This document shows positions 7,261-12,019 of a stretch of 12,019 bases of DNA, piece by piece. This stretch comes from an uncultured Rhodocyclaceae bacterium (GTDB lineage: Bacteria > Pseudomonadota > Gammaproteobacteria > Burkholderiales > Rhodocyclaceae). The stretch lies in the NCBI GenBank assembly GCA_903950295.1, contig CAJBAP010000211.1, positions 1 through 12,019 of the forward strand, in the 5' to 3' direction. How positions within the stretch are numbered: position 1 is the first letter of the stretch; each line of letters starts with the position of its first letter. The position numbers and the translations under genes are program-made. Under the pieces are notes generated by a model that did no database searches, had not been told where the DNA came from, and saw only the letters and a program-made list of their open reading frames with translations.

Positions 7261-9602
7261 CAGTTGCGCTCCACGGTAAGCGAACCGAACATGGGGCCCA
7301 GCAAGGTCGTGTCGGCATGCGCGGCGGCGATACGCACGCAGTTGTCAGGCACACCGGCATCAAATTGGGCGGTTAACTGGATCGCCGTCCCGCCAGCGCC
7401 GACTTTTACTGGTGCGCCATCAGCAACACCAAACTTTGCCAGCGCAGCCGCATTCATGCGTGCGGTGGGTGCGACAGCATCCTTCGTTGCCTGCAGGCTG
7501 GACGCACGGCGCACCAGCGGATCGGCAAAATGGATCGGCACATCGGCCACACGCTGAATCCCGTTGGCACCAACGGACAGATCAAGCGCACCCGGTTTGA
7601 CGGCATTCTCGAGACCTGAAACAAACTCCGACTGGCCATTCAGGGCGGCATCGCGTACGGCTTCACTGCTGTCGTAGTCGAAACCCGAAAGCTCGAGCAA
7701 ATTGCCCAGCACACGCAACACTTTCCAGGCCGGACGGGCTTCGCCCTGCGGCTTGGCAACGGCATAGAAACTTTGTACGCGGCCTTCGGTATTGACGAAG
7801 CTACCCGAAGTTTCGGTAAAGGGCGCGACCGGCAGCAAGACATCGGCATAGGCCAGCGCAGCAACTGATTTGAACGCTGACAACACGATCACGCTGGCGG
7901 CTTGCTGCATGGCGGCAAGCGCCCGTGCGCCGTCAGCACAATCAAGCTCGGGTTCGACACCGAGCAACACATAGGCTTGACGCGATTCGGCCAACAGACG
8001 CGCAGCATCAAGACCATCACTCTGGGGGCAGGCCTTGGCAACATAGCCACCGACGCTATTAGCCGCTTCTCCGAGGAAACCGAACTTGGCACCGAGCAGC
8101 GTTGCCAACTGTTGGGACAGACGCTGGAGGGTCGCTGCTTGAGGATGCTGCTGGGCGAAATTGCCAAGCAAAATGCCGGCATTGCGGCCAGAAACGAGGC
8201 TCTCAGCGATTTTCTGCGCCGTCTCGCTAGCGCCGACTTTTTCCAGTGCTGCATCAACGCTTGCATTCTTCAATGCAGCAACTGCCTTGACGACCTCTGC
8301 CAGCAAGGCCGGCAGTTGCGCCGGTGCGGCGATGGCCTTGGCGAACAACTTGATCAACAGATCATCGTCAGCAGAATGGAGGACAGAAATCTTCGTACCG
8401 CGCTTCGCCGCCTGACGCAAACGTTGGGCGATCAGTGGATGGTCCTTGCGCAGGAAGCTGCCGATCACCAGCACGCGATCGAGTTGGTTGATTTCGGCGA
8501 TCCTCATACCCAGCCAAGGGGTGCCCATACGCCCACCTTGCTGGCCGTCGAGACTGAAATCGCTTTGGCGCAGACGGAAGTCGATGTTGTCCGAACCCAG
8601 GCCGCGCATGAGTTGCCCGGCCAGGAACAGTTCTTCCACCGTCGCGTGTGGGCTGACCAACGCACCAATGGCAGCCGGACCATGATTCTTCTTCACATCA
8701 CGAAGAGCGTGGCTGGCATAGTCAAGCGCGACACTCCACTCGACCTCTTTCCATTCACCACCCTGCTTCACCATCGGCCTGGTCAGCCTGTCAGCACCAT
8801 TGAGCGCTTCATACGAGAAACGCTCCTTGTCCGACAACCAGCACTCGTTGATTGCTTCGTTTTCCAGCGGCAGCACGCGCAACACGCGATCATGCTTGAC
8901 TTGGGCAATCAGGTTACTGCCCAGACCATCATGCGGGCTCACCGACTTGCGGCGCGACAGTTCCCAAGTCCGCGCGGAGAAGCGGAAAGGTTTGGATGTC
9001 AGCGCACCCACCGGGCACAGATCAATGATATTGCCCGAGAGTTCGGAATCGACGGTCTTCTCAACGAAGGTCATGATCTCGGCACGATCACCGCGGAAGG
9101 CTTGGCCCAACTCCATATGACCTGCAATCTCGGCAGTAAAGCGCACGCAGCGAGTGCAGTTGATGCACCGGGTCATGTCGGTACTGACCAGCGAGCCGAG
9201 ATTCTTGTTCGACACTACGCGCTTCTCTTCCTGATAGCGCGAAGCGGAGCCGCCGTAACCCACCGCCAGATCCTGCAACTGACATTCGCCACCCTGATCA
9301 CAGATCGGGCAGTCGAGCGGATGGTTGATGAGGAGGAACTCCATCACATCCTTCTGCGCCTTGACGGCCAGTTCGGAATGCGTAAATACCTTCATGCCAT
9401 TGGTCACAGGCGTCGCACAGGCCGGCATCGGCTTGGGTGCCTTCTCGACCTGCACCAGGCACATGCGACAGTTAGCTGCGATGGACAGCTTCTTGTGGTA
9501 ACAGAAGTGCGGGATGTAGATGCCGGCGGCGTGCGCGGCCTCGATGACGGTGCTGCCGTCCTCGACCTGCAGGGCTTTGCCGTCGATCTCGAGATCTAGC
9601 AT
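7260..9602 (-). CDS. nuoG: NADH-quinone oxidoreductase subunit G
   Basis: Largest peripheral-arm subunit, carrying electrons between NuoE/F and NuoI. The product is 780 residues from the ATG at 9602. The N-terminal [2Fe-2S] ferredoxin domain has C34, C45, C48 and C62 (cluster N1b). A His-Cys3 site follows with H94, C98, C101 and C107 (N5, in [15 protein letters not shown]). Next come C146, C149, C152 and C196 (N4, in CINCTRC and DLCPVGAL). The rest is a molybdopterin-oxidoreductase-like domain, which binds no cofactor in complex I. The positions where E. coli has the extra N7 ligands hold S222, D225, S229 and S257, so N7 is absent. The start overlaps the nuoF end by 7 bases and has AGGTG at 9607-9611. 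A longer in-frame start (23 residues more) would lie deep in nuoF and precede the conserved MLDLEIDGK, so I rejected it. Confidence 0.97.
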   Translation of the reverse strand: MLDLEIDGKALQVEDGSTVIEAAHAAGIYIPHFCYHKKLSIAANCRMCLVQVEKAPKPMPACATPVTNGMKVFTHSELAVKAQKDVMEFLLINHPLDCPICDQGGECQLQDLAVGYGGSASRYQEEKRVVSNKNLGSLVSTDMTRCINCTRCVRFTAEIAGHMELGQAFRGDRAEIMTFVEKTVDSELSGNIIDLCPVGALTSKPFRFSARTWELSRRKSVSPHDGLGSNLIAQVKHDRVLRVLPLENEAINECWLSDKERFSYEALNGADRLTRPMVKQGGEWKEVEWSVALDYASHALRDVKKNHGPAAIGALVSPHATVEELFLAGQLMRGLGSDNIDFRLRQSDFSLDGQQGGRMGTPWLGMRIAEINQLDRVLVIGSFLRKDHPLIAQRLRQAAKRGTKISVLHSADDDLLIKLFAKAIAAPAQLPALLAEVVKAVAALKNASVDAALEKVGASETAQKIAESLVSGRNAGILLGNFAQQHPQAATLQRLSQQLATLLGAKFGFLGEAANSVGGYVAKACPQSDGLDAARLLAESRQAYVLLGVEPELDCADGARALAAMQQAASVIVLSAFKSVAALAYADVLLPVAPFTETSGSFVNTEGRVQSFYAVAKPQGEARPAWKVLRVLGNLLELSGFDYDSSEAVRDAALNGQSEFVSGLENAVKPGALDLSVGANGIQRVADVPIHFADPLVRRASSLQATKDAVAPTARMNAAALAKFGVADGAPVKVGAGGTAIQLTAQFDAGVPDNCVRIAAAHADTTLLGPMFGSLTVERN
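7269..7272 (-). promoter_or_regulatory. Ribosome binding site of nuoH
   Basis: On the minus strand this reads GGAG (within GTGGAG), 8 bases before the nuoH ATG at 7260, inside the last codons of nuoG. Together with the TGATG stop/start overlap it supports coupled translation of nuoG and nuoH. Confidence 0.6.
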
Positions 9603-10963
9603 GTGGCACCTGCCATGAGTCTGGTGTGGAACGTGCTGCCAGCCTTTTGCACATCGGGCGGCACGAGACACTTCTTGTGTTCGATGTGATACGCGAATTC
9701 GTCGCGAAAGTGCTTGACGAAACTGCGCACCGGCAGTGCTGCGGCATCACCCAGCGCACAAATCGTGCGGCCCATGATGTTGCCGGCGATCTCATCGAGA
9801 AGATCGATATCCTCCGGGCGCCCTTGGCCATGCTCGATGCGATGAACCATCTTGTAGAGCCAACCCGTGCCTTCGCGACATGGGGTGCATTGACCGCACG
9901 ATTCTTCGTAATAGAACCAGGACAGACGCTCGAGCGCCTTGACCATGCAGACGGTTTCGTCCATCACAATCACCGCGCCGGAACCCAGCATCGAGCCGGC
10001 CTTGGCGATGGAATCGTAATCGAGCGTGCAATCCATGATGACATCTGCAGGCAATACCGGTGCAGAAGAACCGCCGGGGATGACAGCTTTGAGCTTGCGT
10101 CCACCGCGCATGCCGCCAGCCATTTCCAGCAACTTGGCAAAGGGCGTACCCATGGGCACTTCAAAGTTGCCGGGCTTATTGACATGCCCGGACACAGAAA
10201 ACAACTTGGTGCCGCCGTTGTTCGGCTTGCCCAGATTCAGGAAGGCTTCGCCACCCTGCCGCAGAATGAACGGAATCGAGGCAAAGGTCTCGGTATTGTT
10301 AACAGTCGTCGGCTTACCGTAGAGACCGAAACTTGCAGGGAACGGCGGTTTGAAACGCGGTTGCCCCTTCTTGCCCTCGATGGACTCGAGCAGACCGGTT
10401 TCCTCGCCACAGATGTAAGCACCATAACCATGGTGGGAGAACAGTTCGAAATCAAAACCGGAACCGAGAATATTCTTGCCCAGGAAACCGGAAGCACGTG
10501 CCTCGTCCAGCGCTTCTTCGAAGCGCTGATGCAGTTCGAACACTTCGCCATGGACATAGTTGTAGCCACGCGTTGCGCCCATCGCAAACCCGGCGATGAT
10601 CATCCCCTCGATTACCGAGTGAGGATCAAGACGCATGATGTCGCGATCCTTGAACGTGCCCGGTTCACCTTCATCGGTGTTGCAGACCACGTACTTGTCG
10701 CCGGGAAAAGCCCGCGGCATGAAGCTCCACTTCAGGCCAGTCGGGAAACCTGCGCCACCGCGCCCGCGCAACACCGAAGCCTTGACTTCAGCGATCACCT
10801 GATCCTGGGTTGCTTTGTCGCCAAACATCTTCTTCAAAGCCTGATAGCCGCCACGCGCTTCGTAATCCTTCAGACGCCAGCCGGTGTCGCGATTCAGGTC
10901 GCGCACATCGGGCTGATGCCAGCCGGCAGTCAGGGTCGGATTGATCGTTTCGAGCATGGCCAT
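9596..10963 (-). CDS. nuoF: NADH-quinone oxidoreductase subunit F (NADH/FMN-binding)
   Basis: Flavoprotein subunit that oxidises NADH: it binds NADH and FMN and passes electrons to [4Fe-4S] cluster N3. The product is 455 residues, normal for the family. The nucleotide/FMN region includes [15 protein letters not shown] at 65-79, [15 protein letters not shown] at 94-108, and [20 protein letters not shown] at 184-203. A SLBB domain follows at about 250-300. The N3 ligands are C356, C359 and C362 in [12 protein letters not shown] plus C402 in [10 protein letters not shown] chose the ATG at 10963 because GGAG at 10974-10977 lies 10 bases upstream and it begins one base after nuoE. An in-frame start at 10993 would overlap nuoE, and one at 10957 is too far from the motif. 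It works with NuoE and NuoG as the NADH dehydrogenase module. Confidence 0.98.
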   Translation of the reverse strand: MAMLETINPTLTAGWHQPDVRDLNRDTGWRLKDYEARGGYQALKKMFGDKATQDQVIAEVKASVLRGRGGAGFPTGLKWSFMPRAFPGDKYVVCNTDEGEPGTFKDRDIMRLDPHSVIEGMIIAGFAMGATRGYNYVHGEVFELHQRFEEALDEARASGFLGKNILGSGFDFELFSHHGYGAYICGEETGLLESIEGKKGQPRFKPPFPASFGLYGKPTTVNNTETFASIPFILRQGGEAFLNLGKPNNGGTKLFSVSGHVNKPGNFEVPMGTPFAKLLEMAGGMRGGRKLKAVIPGGSSAPVLPADVIMDCTLDYDSIAKAGSMLGSGAVIVMDETVCMVKALERLSWFYYEESCGQCTPCREGTGWLYKMVHRIEHGQGRPEDIDLLDEIAGNIMGRTICALGDAAALPVRSFVKHFRDEFAYHIEHKKCLVPPDVQKAGSTFHTRLMAGATC

Positions 10964-10964
10964 A

Positions 10965-11438
10965 TTATTTACACTCCGCCAGCAACCGATCAATCTCTTC
11001 GGGTGTCATGAAACAGCGCATATGATGGTTGTTCACCAGCATTACCGGTGCATCACCACAAGCCCCCATGCATTCACCCTCCTTGAGGGTGAATTTGCCA
11101 TCCGGTGTAGTTTCGTTGAAGTCGATCCCCAACTTGTTCTTGAGATACTCCGCCGCATGTACTCCACCCGAAAGCGCACAGGGAAGATTGGTACACACCG
11201 TCAGCTTGTGTCTGCCGACCGGTGACAGGTTGTACATGTTGTAGAAGCTTGCCACCTCATAGGCGGCCATCTCGGACATACCCAGATAAGCCGCCACCAA
11301 CGAGATAGTCTCGCGCGCCAGCCAGCCCTTTTCTTCCTGCGCGATAGCCAGCGCGGCCATGACGGCAGACTGCTTTTGGTCAGCCGGATACTTGGCGACT
11401 TCGCGATCAATTCTTCCGAGTGTGGCTTCGCTCAACAT
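10965..11438 (-). CDS. nuoE: NADH-quinone oxidoreductase subunit E
   Basis: Peripheral subunit with a thioredoxin-like fold that holds [2Fe-2S] cluster N1a next to the FMN of NuoF. The product is 157 residues, typical for the family. The four ligands are present as Cx4C (C82 and C87 in VCTNLPCAL) and Cx3C (C123 and C127 in [11 protein letters not shown]). The N-terminal helical bundle is represented by about residues 1-65, including [15 protein letters not shown] and [10 protein letters not shown], which are family-typical. The ATG at 11438 is four bases after the nuoD stop and has AGGT at 11445-11448, overlapping that stop. A 15-residue longer reading would start inside nuoD with a non-conserved sequence, so it is not used. 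It is followed by nuoF after one base. Confidence 0.97.
   Translation of the reverse strand: MLSEATLGRIDREVAKYPADQKQSAVMAALAIAQEEKGWLARETISLVAAYLGMSEMAAYEVASFYNMYNLSPVGRHKLTVCTNLPCALSGGVHAAEYLKNKLGIDFNETTPDGKFTLKEGECMGACGDAPVMLVNNHHMRCFMTPEEIDRLLAECK
10974..10977 (-). promoter_or_regulatory. Ribosome binding site of nuoF
   Basis: On the minus strand this reads GGAG, 10 bases before the ATG at 10963 and within the nuoE 3' end. The spacing favours that ATG over the in-frame ATG at 10957, 16 bases away, so it fixes the NuoF N-terminus as MAMLETINP. Confidence 0.6.
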
Positions 11439-11442
11439 AGTC

Positions 11443-12019
11443 TTACCTGTCAACTTCGCCGAAAACAATATCAAGAGTACCAATAATGGTCGTCACATCA
11501 GCCAGCATATGTCCCTTTACCATCTCACTCAATGCGGCAATGTTCTGAAAGGCGACCGAACGCATCTTGACGCGGTAGGGCTTGTTGGCGCCATCCGAAA
11601 TCATGTAAACACCAAACTCGCCCTTGGCGTGTTCTATGCCTACATAGACTTCGCCAGGTGGTACGTGAATGCCTTCGGAGAAGAGCTTGAAATGGTGAAT
11701 CAGCTCCTCCATGCTGCCCTTCATCCTTTCGCGCGATGGCGGCGCTACCTTGTGGTTGTCACTGATGACCGGGCCGGGGTTCGCTCGCAGCCAGGCAATA
11801 CACTGTCTGATGATGCGATTGGACTGACGCATCTCCTCCATCCGCACGAGATAGCGGTCGTAGCAGTCACCATTGGTGCCAACCGGAATGTCGAAATCAA
11901 GACGGTCATAAACCTCGTAGGGCTGTTTTCTGCGCAAATCCCACTCGATGCCGGAACCTCGCAGCATCGGGCCGGTGAAGCCGAGTTGCAGGGCACGCTC
12001 GGGTGACACGACACCCACG
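11443..12019 (-). CDS. nuoD: NADH-quinone oxidoreductase subunit D, partial (5' end outside window)
   Basis: 49-kDa subunit of complex I, related to the large subunit of [NiFe] hydrogenases, which forms the quinone pocket with NuoB and NuoH. Only the last 191 or so codons of about 417 are in the window; the frame is open to the edge, and the first codon seen is a GTG that encodes an internal valine, not a start. Recognisable family segments are [72 protein letters not shown], and the C-terminus [14 protein letters not shown]. There is no sign of a NuoC domain within the part seen, so a NuoCD fusion cannot be tested here. The segment [14 protein letters not shown] near the end departs from the usual R(A/S)P(S/G)F-H-LxALxEM. 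The quinone-contacting His and Tyr near the N-terminus lie outside the window. Confidence 0.95.
   Translation of the reverse strand, partial: VGVVSPERALQLGFTGPMLRGSGIEWDLRRKQPYEVYDRLDFDIPVGTNGDCYDRYLVRMEEMRQSNRIIRQCIAWLRANPGPVISDNHKVAPPSRERMKGSMEELIHHFKLFSEGIHVPPGEVYVGIEHAKGEFGVYMISDGANKPYRVKMRSVAFQNIAALSEMVKGHMLADVTTIIGTLDIVFGEVDR

Noticed and set aside
8647..9602. NuoG N-terminus as a separate ferredoxin or formate dehydrogenase-like protein
   Set aside because: The frame continues without a stop into the C-terminal domain and the neighbours are nuoF and nuoH, so this is NuoG and not a hydrogenase or formate dehydrogenase subunit.
7902..11011. Long plus-strand reading frames (565 and 461 codons) opposite nuoG and nuoF
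   Set aside because: They are antisense shadows of genes with all catalytic and cluster-binding residues intact. Third-position G/C preference suppresses stops on the reverse strand; no domain or start signal supports them.

Overview
This window is the interior of one respiratory operon. It encodes the proton-pumping NADH:quinone oxidoreductase (complex I, NDH-1). All genes lie on the minus strand, so transcription runs from position 12019 towards position 1. The order is nuoD (3' part only), nuoE, nuoF, nuoG, nuoH, nuoI, nuoJ, nuoK, nuoL, nuoM, nuoN (5' part only). This is the canonical bacterial order; nuoA, nuoB, nuoC and the start of nuoD would lie beyond 12019, and the end of nuoN lies before position 1.

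Organism (inference): a Gram-negative proteobacterium, most likely a betaproteobacterium near the Rhodocyclales. The reasons are separate nuoC/nuoD-type genes in a 14-gene style operon, a NuoG lacking the N7 iron-sulfur cluster ligands as in alpha- and betaproteobacteria and mitochondria, a NuoJ with a charged C-terminal tail, and moderately high GC with strong third-position G/C. No marker gene for finer placement is present.

Layout, in order of transcription. 12019-11443 nuoD C-terminal half and 11438-10965 nuoE belong to the peripheral arm. 10963-9596 nuoF is the NADH/FMN site. 9602-7260 nuoG carries a chain of Fe-S clusters. 7260-6187 nuoH is the membrane anchor and part of the quinone site. 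6176-5691 nuoI is an 8Fe ferredoxin subunit. 5691-5056 nuoJ and 5054-4740 nuoK are small membrane subunits. 4730-2742 nuoL, 2723-1251 nuoM and 1223-1 nuoN are the three antiporter-like pumps. Electrons would pass from NADH to FMN in NuoF, through clusters in NuoE/F/G/I (and NuoB, outside the window) to quinone at the NuoB/D/H interface, driving proton translocation in NuoH/J/K/L/M/N.

The genes are packed with junctions from a 7-base overlap to a 27-base gap. There is no intergenic stretch long enough for a promoter or terminator, so expression is presumably from a promoter upstream of nuoA, outside the window. I found no RNA gene, mobile element, CRISPR array, phage gene or sign of recent transfer. 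The many long plus-strand reading frames are shadows of the nuo genes.

I saw no undescribed system here. The points most worth a second look are modest: a histidine-rich loop in NuoL, the substituted N7 ligands in NuoG, the charged NuoJ tail, and a slightly divergent NuoD C-terminus.
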